A stretch of DNA of 64,000 bases from contig CAMYLZ010000027.1 of assembly GCA_947259375.1 (NCBI GenBank), positions 1-64,000 of the forward strand, given 5' to 3'. The DNA comes from an uncultured Parvularculaceae bacterium. GTDB taxonomy: Bacteria > Pseudomonadota > Alphaproteobacteria > Caulobacterales > Parvularculaceae. Every line of letters begins with the position of its first letter. Positions within the stretch are counted from its first letter, which is position 1. The notes under the pieces are model-generated. The model saw only the letters and a list, made by a program, of their open reading frames with translations. It was not told the origin of the DNA and did no database searches. Both the position numbers and the translations under genes were made by a program. Positions 34,984 to 44,443 of the stretch are shown piece by piece.

Positions 34984-36204
34984 ATGGATTTTGCATATTC
35001 CGATCGCTGCAAGGGTTATCTAAAGCGCGTTTCCGACTTCATGGATGCGCATGTCTATGAGGGAAATGAAATTTATGAACGTCAGCATGCGGAATTCGGG
35101 CCGGAAGGGCGCTGGAAAGTGCCGCCGGTCATTGAGACGCTGAAAGCCAAAGCAAAAGACGCCGGGCTGTGGAACATGTTCCACCCCGACCCGAAATGGG
35201 GGCCGGGCCTTTCAAACGCCGATTATGCGCCGATTGCCGAGCTGACCGGGCGCTGCCACATCGCGCCGGAAGTTTTCAACTGCGCCGCCCCCGATACGGG
35301 CAATATGGAAGTGTTGATGAAATATGGCAGTCCGGCGCAGCAGGAACAGTGGCTGAAGCCGCTGCTGGAAGGCGAGATCCGCTCCGCTTTCCTGATGACC
35401 GAGCCGGCCGTCGCCTCCTCCGACGCCACCAATATTGAAACCGACATCACGCTGGACGGCGATGAATATGTAATCAATGGGCGCAAATGGTGGTCATCCG
35501 GCGCCGGCGATCCGCGTTGCAAGATTTTCATCGTCATGGGCAAGACCGATAAATCGGCCGAGCGCCACAAGCAGCAATCGATGATCCTGGTGCCGGCCGA
35601 CGCGCCGGGGGTGAAAGTGCTGCGGCATTTGCCGGTTTTCGGTTATGACGACGCGCCGCACGGCCATATGGAGGTCGAGCTTGAAAATGTCCGTGTGCCG
35701 AAAGAAAACATCATTCTCGGGGCCGGGCGCGGTTTTGAAATCGCGCAAGGGCGCTTGGGCCCGGGCCGCATTCATCACTGCATGCGCACGATTGGCGCGG
35801 CTGAAGCGGCGCTTGAGAAAATGGTCAAGCGGCTGTTGACGCGAGAGGCGTTCGGCAAACCGATCTACAAGCATTCGATTTGGGAACAGCGCGTCGCCGA
35901 AGCGCGCATCGACATTGAAATGACGCGGCTGTTAACGCTCAAGGCCGCGTGGATGATGGATACGGTCGGCAACAAGGCGGCGCAGGGCGAAATCGCGATG
36001 ATAAAAGTCGCCGCGCCGCGCGTTGCGCTCAAAGTCATCGATGATGCGATCCAGGCGCATGGCGGCGCCGGCGTTTCTTCCGATTTCGGCCTTGCGCGCG
36101 CTTATGGCGGCATCCGCACACTGCGCCTGGCCGATGGGCCGGACGAGGTGCATTGCCGCGCCATCTCGCGGCTTGAATTCCGGAAACATTCGAACCGGGC
36201 GTAA
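34984..36204 (+). CDS. Acyl-CoA dehydrogenase family protein
   Basis: A flavoprotein (406 aa) that forms the trans-2 double bond of an acyl-CoA. FAD-binding segments are [18 protein letters not shown] and [12 protein letters not shown]; the C-terminal part has [21 protein letters not shown] and [13 protein letters not shown], with the catalytic Glu in GPDEVH. The pattern resembles ACAD10/11-type dehydrogenases, but chain-length specificity cannot be read. It is followed by a MAPEG gene 13 bases downstream. Confidence 0.9.
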   Translation: MDFAYSDRCKGYLKRVSDFMDAHVYEGNEIYERQHAEFGPEGRWKVPPVIETLKAKAKDAGLWNMFHPDPKWGPGLSNADYAPIAELTGRCHIAPEVFNCAAPDTGNMEVLMKYGSPAQQEQWLKPLLEGEIRSAFLMTEPAVASSDATNIETDITLDGDEYVINGRKWWSSGAGDPRCKIFIVMGKTDKSAERHKQQSMILVPADAPGVKVLRHLPVFGYDDAPHGHMEVELENVRVPKENIILGAGRGFEIAQGRLGPGRIHHCMRTIGAAEAALEKMVKRLLTREAFGKPIYKHSIWEQRVAEARIDIEMTRLLTLKAAWMMDTVGNKAAQGEIAMIKVAAPRVALKVIDDAIQAHGGAGVSSDFGLARAYGGIRTLRLADGPDEVHCRAISRLEFRKHSNRA

Positions 36205-36217
36205 GGAAAAATCTCAT

Positions 36218-36628
36218 ATGCTCACCCCTGTACTCGTTCTTGTCATCTGGACCCTGATTATCTGGTGCTGGATGTACGCGCTGCGCCTGCCGGCGATGCA
36301 AAAAGCGAAGATCGATCCGCAATCGGCTGTTCATCCGGGCGCGCTCGCGGGCCTGCCGACAGAGGTCCGGGTCGTCGCCGACAACTACAACCACCTTCAT
36401 GAACAGCCGACATTGTTTTATGCGCTGGCGGTCTATTCGCACCTGGTTGGCGTTGCGGATCCGGTCAATATCTGGCTCGCATGGGGCTATGTGGCCGCGC
36501 GCATCGCCCATTCTATCGCGCAGATCCTTATCCGCAGGGTGCCATTGCGATTTTTCATCTTTGTCGGCGGCACATTGTTGCTGATCGTGATCGCCGCGCG
36601 CAACGCCTTCGCCTTGCTGACTGGCTGA
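36218..36628 (+). CDS. MAPEG-family membrane protein
   Basis: A 136-residue membrane protein with four helices. The motif AVYSHLVGVADPVNIWLAWG followed by AARIAHSI and the N-terminal VVADNYNHLHEQPTLFYAL are typical of the MAPEG family (membrane-associated eicosanoid and glutathione metabolism proteins). The bacterial members are mostly uncharacterised; some have glutathione transferase activity. AAGGAAAA precedes ATG 36218. Confidence 0.85.
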   Translation: MLTPVLVLVIWTLIIWCWMYALRLPAMQKAKIDPQSAVHPGALAGLPTEVRVVADNYNHLHEQPTLFYALAVYSHLVGVADPVNIWLAWGYVAARIAHSIAQILIRRVPLRFFIFVGGTLLLIVIAARNAFALLTG

Positions 36629-36707
36629 GGCGCCGCGCGGCGCGGCGTTTTCAAATCTTGCGCCGGCTATTATGCTGTGCGCGGCGTGCGAAAAGGGGAG
36701 GTTCGCA

Positions 36708-37019
36708 ATGGAACAGCTAATGTCGCCGGATATGGCGACCTTGCTGGCGCTTGTCGCCATCGCCGCTTTTATTGCCGGGCGGGTTTCTGTCGGCGGCGTC
36801 AGCGAGGACGAGCGCGCAGCGCGGCGCATGCAAGAACGTCAGGCGGCGGAGAGTCAGTTCGCCGGCCTGTCGCCCAGCGTGCAAGGCGCGGTCGATGAAC
36901 GCATTCGCAACGGCAAAATCATCGAGGCGATAAAAATCATTCGCGAAAATACGGGCGCAGGACTGCGCGAAGCGAAATTGATGGTCGATGCGCGGCGCGC
37001 TTCCATCGGGATCGGCTAG
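36708..37019 (+). CDS. Membrane-anchored protein with ribosomal L7/L12 C-terminal-like domain
   Basis: A 103-residue protein. Residues about 8-28 form one membrane helix; a charged linker follows; the last 45 residues (VDERIRNGKIIEAIKIIREN and TGAGLREAKLMVDA) copy the alpha-helical pattern of the bL12 C-terminal domain, which binds translation factors. The family of small membrane proteins with this domain is seen in several phyla, without known role. GGGGAGG precedes ATG 36708. Its 3' end overlaps the convergent MATE gene by 4 bases. Confidence 0.75.
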   Translation: MEQLMSPDMATLLALVAIAAFIAGRVSVGGVSEDERAARRMQERQAAESQFAGLSPSVQGAVDERIRNGKIIEAIKIIRENTGAGLREAKLMVDARRASIGIG

Positions 37020-38434
37020 GCGGCGTCTTTATTCGCCGGCGCCGCGTCGCGGGTGATTTGCCACAATCGCGCGCTCAACAGAACCGCCGCGCAAAACAGG
37101 CTCGCGAGCAAGCCCCACCAGATGCCGACCGCGCCGACCGGCGTGCCGAGCCCCAGCCATGCGGCGGCCGGAAAGCCGACAACCCAATAGCTGAAGCCGG
37201 TGATCACCATTGGCGCGCGCACATCCTTCAGGCCGCGCAGCGCCTGGCTCGCCGCAACCTGGGTTGCATCGAACAGGGCGAAGGCCGCGGCGATCGGCAG
37301 GAATGAGGCGACCAGCGCGCGCACCACCGCTTCGTCAGCCTCAAGATAAAGGCCGGCGATCTGCGCCGGGAACAACAACATCGCAATGGCGAATAGCAAG
37401 ATGACGCCCGCGCAGGAAGCGATCGCTACGACCGAGGCGCGGCGCACGCCGGGCCGGTTTTGTGCGCCCGCCATCAGGCCGACGCGCACGCCGCCCGCCA
37501 TGGACAGCCCCAAAGGCATCATGAAGGCGAGCGCGGTGACGTTCAGCGCCACCTGATAGGCGGCCATTTCCTCGACGCCGATGCGGCCCATTAAAAACAC
37601 GGCGGCGTTGAACAGCATCGCCTCGAAACCGATGGTTACCGAAATCGGCCAGCCGAGCCGCGCGACTTCCTTGAGGCGCGGCCAGTCCGGCGTCAGGAAG
37701 CGCACGAACAACTCAAAGCGCCTGGCCGCCTTTTCCCAATTGATATAGGCGACCAGCGCGAAAAAGCCGGCGGCGTGTGAAATTGACGAGGCGATGCCGG
37801 CGCCCACCAGCTCAAGGCGCGGCGCGCCGAGATTGCCATAGATGAGCGCATAGTTGAGCAGGGCGTTCAGCAATGTGGTGACGAGGATCACCACCAGCGG
37901 CGCGCGGGCGCGCTCAATCGCGGCGAGAAAATTGCGCAGCACAATGACGCCGAGCGCGAAAGGCAAGCCCGGCGCCAGCGCCAGCACGTAAGGTTCCGCC
38001 AGTTTCGCGGTGACCGCCGGCTGGCCAAGCGCCAGCGCAATCTCCTCGGCGAAGAAATAGACCAGCGAGAGGATCGGCGCGCTGATCCCCACCGCCCACA
38101 GCCCCATGCGGACCGAACGGCGCGCCTCGCGCACATCGCCCTTGTCGGCGCCCAGCGCCTGGGAGACCATGGGCGAGGTCGCCATGGCCGGGCCCATGCC
38201 GGCGACAAAGAACACATAAAACATTACCAGCCCTAGCGAGGCGGCGGCGAGCTGTTCGCCGCCGAGCCGGCCGATCATCACCACGTCGATCGTGTTGATC
38301 GAAAACTGGACGAGCTGGGTGAGCGCCATCGGCGCGCCAATGGTCATCAGCGCGGCAAACTCGCGCCGCCAGGGCCCCGCGCCGGGGGCGCGCATATGCG
38401 TGTCTGCTGTCGACATCTTTTCAGGCGTTCTCAT
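37016..38434 (-). CDS. MATE-family efflux transporter
   Basis: A 472-residue inner-membrane exporter with 12 hydrophobic segments in two homologous halves. It contains PMALTQLVQFSINTIDVVMI at the start of the first half and the second-half counterpart WPISVTIGFEAMLFNAAVFL. The family exports cationic drugs or other small molecules in exchange for sodium or protons. The substrate is unknown. ATG 38434 is used; internal ATGs at 38416 and 38395 are possible. Confidence 0.9.
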   Translation of the reverse strand: MRTPEKMSTADTHMRAPGAGPWRREFAALMTIGAPMALTQLVQFSINTIDVVMIGRLGGEQLAAASLGLVMFYVFFVAGMGPAMATSPMVSQALGADKGDVREARRSVRMGLWAVGISAPILSLVYFFAEEIALALGQPAVTAKLAEPYVLALAPGLPFALGVIVLRNFLAAIERARAPLVVILVTTLLNALLNYALIYGNLGAPRLELVGAGIASSISHAAGFFALVAYINWEKAARRFELFVRFLTPDWPRLKEVARLGWPISVTIGFEAMLFNAAVFLMGRIGVEEMAAYQVALNVTALAFMMPLGLSMAGGVRVGLMAGAQNRPGVRRASVVAIASCAGVILLFAIAMLLFPAQIAGLYLEADEAVVRALVASFLPIAAAFALFDATQVAASQALRGLKDVRAPMVITGFSYWVVGFPAAAWLGLGTPVGAVGIWWGLLASLFCAAVLLSARLWQITRDAAPANKDAA

Positions 38435-38527
38435 TCAAAGCGCTGTCCCCACCAAGCGATCTAGCGCACTCGCTTGCGACAACGCAACGCTGTTCGCGCG
38501 CTGCCGATACGGGCTAAGCGGGTTGCC

Positions 38528-38950
38528 GTGAAAAAGGAAATTCATATCGCCGCCGCGATCATCACCCGGTCGGACGGGCAAACGCTGCTGGTGCGCAAGG
38601 CCGGCACGGACCGGTTCATGCAGGCGGGCGGCAAGATCGATGCGGGCGAGACGCCGGACCAAGCGCTGTCGCGCGAATTGCGCGAAGAGCTGGGTCTGGG
38701 CATCGCCCCGTCGGCTTTGCGCTTCCTAAAAACCGTGACAGAGAGGCCGGCCTTTGAAGAAAATGCGGCGCTGCTCGCCGATCTTTTTCACCTCGAGATG
38801 GATGTCGCGCCCCGCCTGGGCGCGGAGATCGCCGAATGCGCATGGCTTCGCCTTGATGCGCCGCTGACGCTTCCATTGGCGCCGCTGACGAAAAATGTCT
38901 GCCTGCCGCTGGCGCGGGCGCTTTCCGGCGCCGTCAGTCCTGAACTTTAA
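38528..38950 (+). CDS. NUDIX hydrolase
   Basis: A 140-residue pyrophosphohydrolase with a complete Nudix box: GGKIDAGETPDQALSRELRE followed by ELG. It cleaves a nucleoside diphosphate linked to another group; the substrate cannot be told. The start GTG 38528 yields the usual KKEIHIAAAIIT beginning. It overlaps the convergent PEP-mutase-family gene by 17 bases. Confidence 0.88.
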   Translation: MKKEIHIAAAIITRSDGQTLLVRKAGTDRFMQAGGKIDAGETPDQALSRELREELGLGIAPSALRFLKTVTERPAFEENAALLADLFHLEMDVAPRLGAEIAECAWLRLDAPLTLPLAPLTKNVCLPLARALSGAVSPEL

Positions 38951-39767
38951 GAAACGCCGCGACAGTCTTCGCGCCGTCCCCATGGGCGCCCAGCAAATCA
39001 AACCGGCCTTCGTCAAGCATTGATGCTGCGGCGCTTAATGTTCCGTAAGCGGACCAGGCAAGCGCACCGCCAATGGAAAGCCGCGCCGCGCCGGCCGCCG
39101 CGAATTCTTCGACGCCCGCCGCCCTGAGTTTGCCGATCACGAGCACATTGACGGGTTTTGACACATTCGCGCAGACGGCGCGCACCGCCTCCATGTCCGG
39201 CAGGCCGGGCGCATAAAGCACATCGGCGCCGGCCTCAGCGAAGGCGTTGAGGCGGGTGATCACCGCATCGATCTGGCCGAGCCCATAAAGAAAGGCTTCG
39301 GCCCGCGCCGTCAGCACGAAATTGCGGCCGCTGTTTTTGATCGCCTCGGCGGCCGCCGCGATGCGCGCGACCGCAAGACCGTCGTCTTCGATGACGGGCC
39401 TCGCCTTGTCGCCGGTGGAATCCTCGATCGAGCCGCCGCAAAGCGCGGTCGCCGCAGCATCCCGGATGGTTGCGGCGGCGTCTTCGGGCGCAAGGCCGAA
39501 ACCGTTCTCAAGATCAGCGGTGACCGGAATGTCCACGGCGTCTGCGATTGCGCGCCCATGGCGAACCGCTTCGTCGCGGGTGACGGCGTAATCGCGCCGG
39601 CCGAGCGTCAGCGCGAAGCCGGAGCTTGTTGTCGCCAGCGCTTTGAACCCGAGCCCTTCAAGCATGCGCGCCGACCCGGCGTCCCACGGATTGGGCATGA
39701 GGAAGGGCGCGCCGGCCTTGTGCATGGCGCGAAAGCGTTTGGTTTGATCGTCGATCGCGTTGGTCAT
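38934..39767 (-). CDS. Isocitrate lyase/PEP mutase-family protein
   Basis: A 277-residue TIM-barrel enzyme of the ICL/PEP mutase superfamily. Recognisable segments are PFLMPNPWDAGSARML, TTSSGFALTLGRRDY, PVTADLENGFG (metal-binding acidic residues), SIEDSTGD and NFVLTARAEAFLYG. This subgroup is often annotated as carboxyvinyl-carboxyphosphonate phosphorylmutase or 2-methylisocitrate lyase, but lacks the full catalytic loop needed to choose. GGGAGG 7 bases before ATG 39767 fixes the start. Confidence 0.85.
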   Translation of the reverse strand: MTNAIDDQTKRFRAMHKAGAPFLMPNPWDAGSARMLEGLGFKALATTSSGFALTLGRRDYAVTRDEAVRHGRAIADAVDIPVTADLENGFGLAPEDAAATIRDAAATALCGGSIEDSTGDKARPVIEDDGLAVARIAAAAEAIKNSGRNFVLTARAEAFLYGLGQIDAVITRLNAFAEAGADVLYAPGLPDMEAVRAVCANVSKPVNVLVIGKLRAAGVEEFAAAGAARLSIGGALAWSAYGTLSAAASMLDEGRFDLLGAHGDGAKTVAAFLKVQD

Positions 39768-40048
39768 GGGCGGGCCTCCCGAATTTGTGATCGTAACGCC
39801 GTCAGCGCATCGCGGCTGCTGTCCGGCTCTTGCGGCGCGCGCGGATTGGCGGGCCGCACCGGGCAGGGCTTTTCCCGTTTTGTTAAGGCCTTGCATGCAT
39901 TAGGACAACGCCAGCGCGCCGCCAAAATGATCATGCGCAGCGACGGAATTTCACGCGTCGTGCGTTTAACGTCATCTTGCGCGAAGTTTTTTCCGAAGCG
40001 CGCATTCGTTCAATGGCGCTTGTCGCCTGATGTCGGGACCAGCAACGC

Positions 40049-41245
40049 GTGAAATTGCCAAAATCACTTCTCGTCGGCCTTGCGGCCGGGATTGCCGCCG
40101 GGGCCGGGGCGACGATGTTCGTGCTGACCGCCGGTGACGGCGGGGCGCCGGAAAAACTCGCTGCGAGCAATCCTTCGGGCGGGCAGGCAGGCGCGCGCTC
40201 CGGCGCCCAAAGGCCGGGCGGTCAACGGCGCGGGGGCTATGCGCCGGCGGTGACCATGGCGATGGCGGAAGCCGCTTCGGTCGGCAAGCGCCTCGACGTG
40301 ATCGGCGAGGCGCGCGCGCTGAAAAGCGTGTCGCTGACCGCCGAAGCGACCGGCATCGTAACCGAGGTCAATATCGTCCCGGGCAGGCAGGTCTCGGCGG
40401 GAGAAATCCTCCTGCGCATCGATGACGAACAACAGCGGATCGCCCTCGAGCGCGCCCGCGCCCAATATCCGATCGCCAAGGCGAATGCCGAACGCTATCG
40501 GGAGCTGGTCGAGACCGAAGCCGCTTCCGCGCTTGAAGCAGAGGCGGCGTTCAATAATTACAAGACGCTTGAAGCGGATTTGCGAGCGGCGGAATTCGCG
40601 ATCGCGCAACGCACGGTGCGCGCGCCCTTCGATGGCGTCATCGGTCTTACCGCCATCGAGCCGGGGGATTATTTGCGGGCCGGCGACGTGGTGACGACCC
40701 TTGATGACATGTCGTCAATTGTTGTCGAATTCGCCGTGCCGCAAGAGGCCGCCAATGCGGTCGAGCTTGATCAGGCGGTTGAGGCGCAACTCGCTTCCGG
40801 CGGCGCAGCAGCCTTTGCAGGCGTTGTGTCCGCGATTGATAGCCGGGTCGATCCGGTCTCGCGGACGCTGAAAATCGAAGCGATATTCTCCAATCGCACC
40901 GGCCGGTTGCTGCCCGGCGCGATTTTCGCGGTTTCAACCGTGAGCCGCGGCGCGCCTGCGGTCTCCGTGCCGGGGTTGGCGATCCAGTGGGATCGCGCTG
41001 GTTCCTATGTCTGGAAGCGCGGGGCGGACGGCGCCGCGATGCGCGCGGAAGTCGAGATATTACAGCGCACAGACAATATAGTCCTGGTTGCGGGCGAGAT
41101 TGAGCCGGGTGACGCGGTGGTATCGGAAGGCGCGGACCGGGTGCGCGCGGGCGTTCCCTTGCCGGATGCGACGAGGCGGCGGAAAGCCGGCGGCGCGCCC
41201 ACGGCGTCGTCGCTCTCCGCCGGGACAGCAAATGGCGGCGAGTAA
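40049..41245 (+). CDS. RND efflux periplasmic adaptor (membrane fusion protein)
   Basis: A 398-residue membrane fusion protein. An N-terminal hydrophobic anchor is followed by a Gly/Ala-rich linker, the beta-barrel and lipoyl half-motif (SLTAEATGIVTEVNIVPGRQ and SAGEILLRIDD), a short helical hairpin (about 140-175), the second lipoyl half (VRAPFDGVIGLTAIEPGDYL), and the membrane-proximal domain. It links the RND pump to an outer-membrane channel, not encoded here. Start is GTG; the pump gene begins 4 bases after the stop. Confidence 0.92.
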   Translation: MKLPKSLLVGLAAGIAAGAGATMFVLTAGDGGAPEKLAASNPSGGQAGARSGAQRPGGQRRGGYAPAVTMAMAEAASVGKRLDVIGEARALKSVSLTAEATGIVTEVNIVPGRQVSAGEILLRIDDEQQRIALERARAQYPIAKANAERYRELVETEAASALEAEAAFNNYKTLEADLRAAEFAIAQRTVRAPFDGVIGLTAIEPGDYLRAGDVVTTLDDMSSIVVEFAVPQEAANAVELDQAVEAQLASGGAAAFAGVVSAIDSRVDPVSRTLKIEAIFSNRTGRLLPGAIFAVSTVSRGAPAVSVPGLAIQWDRAGSYVWKRGADGAAMRAEVEILQRTDNIVLVAGEIEPGDAVVSEGADRVRAGVPLPDATRRRKAGGAPTASSLSAGTANGGE

Positions 41246-41248
41246 ATA

Positions 41249-44200
41249 ATGCAGGACGCGCAGAATTCTCACGGCGGCGTCGGCGGCCTTGTCAGCGTTT
41301 TCATTCAACGGCCGATCCTCGCATCGGTTGTCAGCCTGTTGATCATCATCGCCGGACTTGCGTCCCTGAACGGCGTTGAGGTGCGGGAATTGCCGGATGT
41401 CGACCAGCCGGTCGTATCGATCCGCACCAGCTATCCGGGCGCAACGCCGGAAACGATTGACGCCGAACTCACCGCTGTTCTGGAAAGCGCGGTGGCGCAG
41501 GTCGATGGCGTCACGTCGATTTCGTCATCATCGAGGTTTGCCCAGAGCAACATTACGGCGGAATTTTCGAGCAGCGTCGATATCAATATCGCCGCAACAG
41601 ATGTGAAAAACGCCGTCGCCGCCATCGGTCGCGAGCTGCCTGAAGAGGCCGAAGACCCGACCGTCATCAAGGCGGACACGGATTCATCGCCGATCATGCG
41701 CCTTTCCGTGTCGGCGCAAAACATGGATCCAGGCGATCTCGCCGACCTGGTGGATGACGTCATCCTGCCCCGATTGCAAGCGGTGGAAGGGGTCGCCGAA
41801 GCCGACGAATATGGCGTCAAGAACCGTGTTATTCGGGTGCGGATCATTCCTGTATCGCTTGCGGCGCGCGGCTTTACGGTCGAGGATGTTCAGCGATTGC
41901 TGGCCACGGCCTCGCAAAGCGCGCCGAGCGGGCGATTGCGCAATGAATCGCAGCAGCTCCTGATCCGCGCCGAGTCGCCCTCGAATACGCCTGAGGAAAT
42001 CGGCGCCTTGCGTCTCGACGGTGAAACGAGATTGTCGGACGTCGCCATTGTCGAATGGGGATTTGAGGACGAAACCCGCACCGCGCGGGTCAATGGCAAT
42101 CCTGGAATCGGCATCGGCATCGTCCGGCAAGCGCAATCGAATACGGTTGCGGTCGCCAAGGGCGTGCGCGACGCGGTTGATGATTTGCAGCGCGCTTTGC
42201 CGCCGAATGTCGAAATCGAGGTGACGGTCGACGATTCCATTTTTATCAACGCCGCCATCCGTGAAGTGGTCAAGGGGCTGCTGCTGGCGACGGCGATCGT
42301 CATATTTGTCATTTTTCTGTTCTTGCGATCCTTTCGCGCGACTATCATCCCGGCCGTGACGATTCCTGTGTCGCTTCTCGGCACCGTTGCGGCGATGTGG
42401 CTGGCCGGGTTCTCTATCAACATCATTACGCTCCTTGCGCTGGTGATGGCGACCGGGCTTGTGGTCGATGACGCTATTGTCGTTACCGAAAACATCCAGC
42501 GCTGGCGCGGCAAAGGCGCGGGCAAACGCGCGGCGGCGGTGATTGGCACGCGCGAGATTATTTTTGCCGTGCTGTCGACGACCGCCACGCTGGTCGCGGT
42601 GTTCATTCCGATTTCTTTCCTGCCCGGACAAGCGGGCCGGCTGTTTTCCGAATTCGGGTTCGTGCTCGCTTTCGCCGTTATGGTGTCGTCCTTCGTCGCG
42701 CTCACCTTGTGTCCGGTGCTGACCGTGCGCTTCGGCCGCGAATTTCGCGCTGAAATGGCGACCGCCGAGAGCGCTTTGCCGTCGCATAAGCGCAAGCCCG
42801 CCGGTCCGCTTTCCGCCGCCTATCAAAAGGCGCTGACCTTCTGTCTGCGCCGGCCCTTCGTTACGGCGGGCGCCTCTGTGCTCTTTGCCCTCGGCGCCGT
42901 TGCGGCCTTCAACGCCGTCCCCAAAGAGCTGACGCCGCATGAGGATCGCGGCCGCGTGTTCATTCTGGTGGCGGCGCAGGAGGGGGCGAGCTTCAGCTAT
43001 CTGGATCGCAAGGTGCTGGAAATCGAAAACCGCTTGAGCGGGCTGATCGAAAGCGGCGAAGCGGAAGGCGTTTTTTCGATCAACGGCGTCGGCGGCAGCC
43101 GCGCCTTCGTCGTGGTGCGCCTGCCGGATTGGAGCGCCCGGAAGAAAAGCCAACAGGACTATGAACGCGAAGTCCGCATGATCGTGAGCGGCATTCCCGG
43201 CGCCAGCGCATTCGTGCGCAGCGGCAATTCGCTTGGTATTCGCGGCGGCGGGCAGGGCCTGCAATTCGCGGTTGTCGGCGATGATTATGGCGCCGCCGCC
43301 GAGGCCGCCGAAGCACTGGCGGCAAGGCTTGAGGGCGACCCTCTGTTTACGGATGTGCGCCTGAATTTCCGGACCGCGCAACCTCAGGTGACAATCGAGA
43401 TTGATCGCGAAGCGGCGACGGCGCTCGGCGTGCCGGTGAGCGTCATCACCTCGACCATTCAGGCGATGGCCGATGAGTTTCGTGCGGCTGAAATCTTCGT
43501 CGGCGACGACATTATCGAGGTGCTGGTATCGTCTGGCGGCGCGCCGGTGAACGATCCGACCGACCTGGCGAATCTTTATGTGCGCGCGGGCAATGGCGCC
43601 TTTGTGCCGCTCTCTTCGGTGGCGAGCATTCGCGAAGCCGCGGTTGCTTCGAACCTTGCGCGCGAACAGCGACGGCGTGCGGTGCCGGTCTCGGCCAGTC
43701 TTGTGGAAGGCGCAGCGCTTGGCGATGCGGTGCGGGCGCTTCGCGAAGCGGCGCCGGATGTGTTGACCGGGGCGCAGTCGGTCGCGCTGCTCGGCGAGGC
43801 GCGCGCGCTTCAGGATTCCAACCGGGCGACGCTGATGGTTTTCGGTTTCGCCGCAATTATTGTTTTCCTTGTTCTGGCGGCGCAGTTTGAAAGTTTCGTC
43901 AGTGCGCTTATCATTATGGTGACGGTGCCATTCGGCCTTGCGGCGGCGGTTTATGCGATCATGCTGACGGGCGGTTCGATCAATTATTTCAGCCAGATCG
44001 GGCTGGTGTTATTGATCGGCATCATGGCCAAGAACGGCATATTGATCGTCGAGTTCGCCAATCAGCAGCGCGATCGCGGCGAGAGCGTGCGCGAAGCCGT
44101 CGAACATGCGGCGATCACCCGTTTGCGGCCGGTGCTGATGACGGCGCTGTCGACCTTGCTGGCGAGCTTGCCGCTGATCGCCGGATCCGGCGCCGGCGCC

Positions 44201-44371
44201 GAAGCGCGCGCAGCGTTGGGCTGGGTGATTTTCGGCGGCCTTGGTTTTGCAACCTTTTTCACGTTGTTCCTGACGCCGGTCTCGTTCCTGTTGTTCGCCG
44301 GGCTGGCCAAACCGCGGGCGGCGGAAGGCCGGAAAGTCGCTGAAGAGCTGGAAAAAGCGCCGAAGGCATGA
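41249..44371 (+). CDS. RND efflux permease, HAE-1 (AcrB) type
   Basis: A 1040-residue proton-driven inner-membrane pump with 12 membrane helices and two large periplasmic loops. The N-terminus FIQRPILASVVSLLIIIAGL and helix 4 with LVMATGLVVDDAIVVTENIQ, containing the paired Asp residues of proton translocation, are typical of AcrB/MexB homologues. It forms an operon with the adaptor. The drug or solute range cannot be read. A strong terminator follows. Confidence 0.95.
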   Translation: MQDAQNSHGGVGGLVSVFIQRPILASVVSLLIIIAGLASLNGVEVRELPDVDQPVVSIRTSYPGATPETIDAELTAVLESAVAQVDGVTSISSSSRFAQSNITAEFSSSVDINIAATDVKNAVAAIGRELPEEAEDPTVIKADTDSSPIMRLSVSAQNMDPGDLADLVDDVILPRLQAVEGVAEADEYGVKNRVIRVRIIPVSLAARGFTVEDVQRLLATASQSAPSGRLRNESQQLLIRAESPSNTPEEIGALRLDGETRLSDVAIVEWGFEDETRTARVNGNPGIGIGIVRQAQSNTVAVAKGVRDAVDDLQRALPPNVEIEVTVDDSIFINAAIREVVKGLLLATAIVIFVIFLFLRSFRATIIPAVTIPVSLLGTVAAMWLAGFSINIITLLALVMATGLVVDDAIVVTENIQRWRGKGAGKRAAAVIGTREIIFAVLSTTATLVAVFIPISFLPGQAGRLFSEFGFVLAFAVMVSSFVALTLCPVLTVRFGREFRAEMATAESALPSHKRKPAGPLSAAYQKALTFCLRRPFVTAGASVLFALGAVAAFNAVPKELTPHEDRGRVFILVAAQEGASFSYLDRKVLEIENRLSGLIESGEAEGVFSINGVGGSRAFVVVRLPDWSARKKSQQDYEREVRMIVSGIPGASAFVRSGNSLGIRGGGQGLQFAVVGDDYGAAAEAAEALAARLEGDPLFTDVRLNFRTAQPQVTIEIDREAATALGVPVSVITSTIQAMADEFRAAEIFVGDDIIEVLVSSGGAPVNDPTDLANLYVRAGNGAFVPLSSVASIREAAVASNLAREQRRRAVPVSASLVEGAALGDAVRALREAAPDVLTGAQSVALLGEARALQDSNRATLMVFGFAAIIVFLVLAAQFESFVSALIIMVTVPFGLAAAVYAIMLTGGSINYFSQIGLVLLIGIMAKNGILIVEFANQQRDRGESVREAVEHAAITRLRPVLMTALSTLLASLPLIAGSGAGAEARAALGWVIFGGLGFATFFTLFLTPVSFLLFAGLAKPRAAEGRKVAEELEKAPKA

Positions 44372-44383
44372 GGAAGCGACATT

Positions 44384-44419
44384 AAAAAAACCGGCGCTTA
44401 TCAAGCGCCGGTTTTTTTT
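44384..44419. terminator. Bidirectional rho-independent terminator between RND permease and rpoH
   Basis: CCGGCGCTT (44391-44399) pairs with AAGCGCCGG (44403-44411) around a three-base loop. A run of seven A precedes and eight T follow, so it can stop transcription in both directions for these convergent genes. Confidence 0.92.
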
Positions 44420-44443
44420 GTTTTGCAAATTGCCGCGTGCGGG

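Noticed and set aside
41684-43381. Open frame of 565 codons on the minus strand
   Set aside because: It is antisense to the RND permease, has a composition (Arg/His/Gln-rich) typical of the reverse frame of GC-rich genes, and no recognisable domain.
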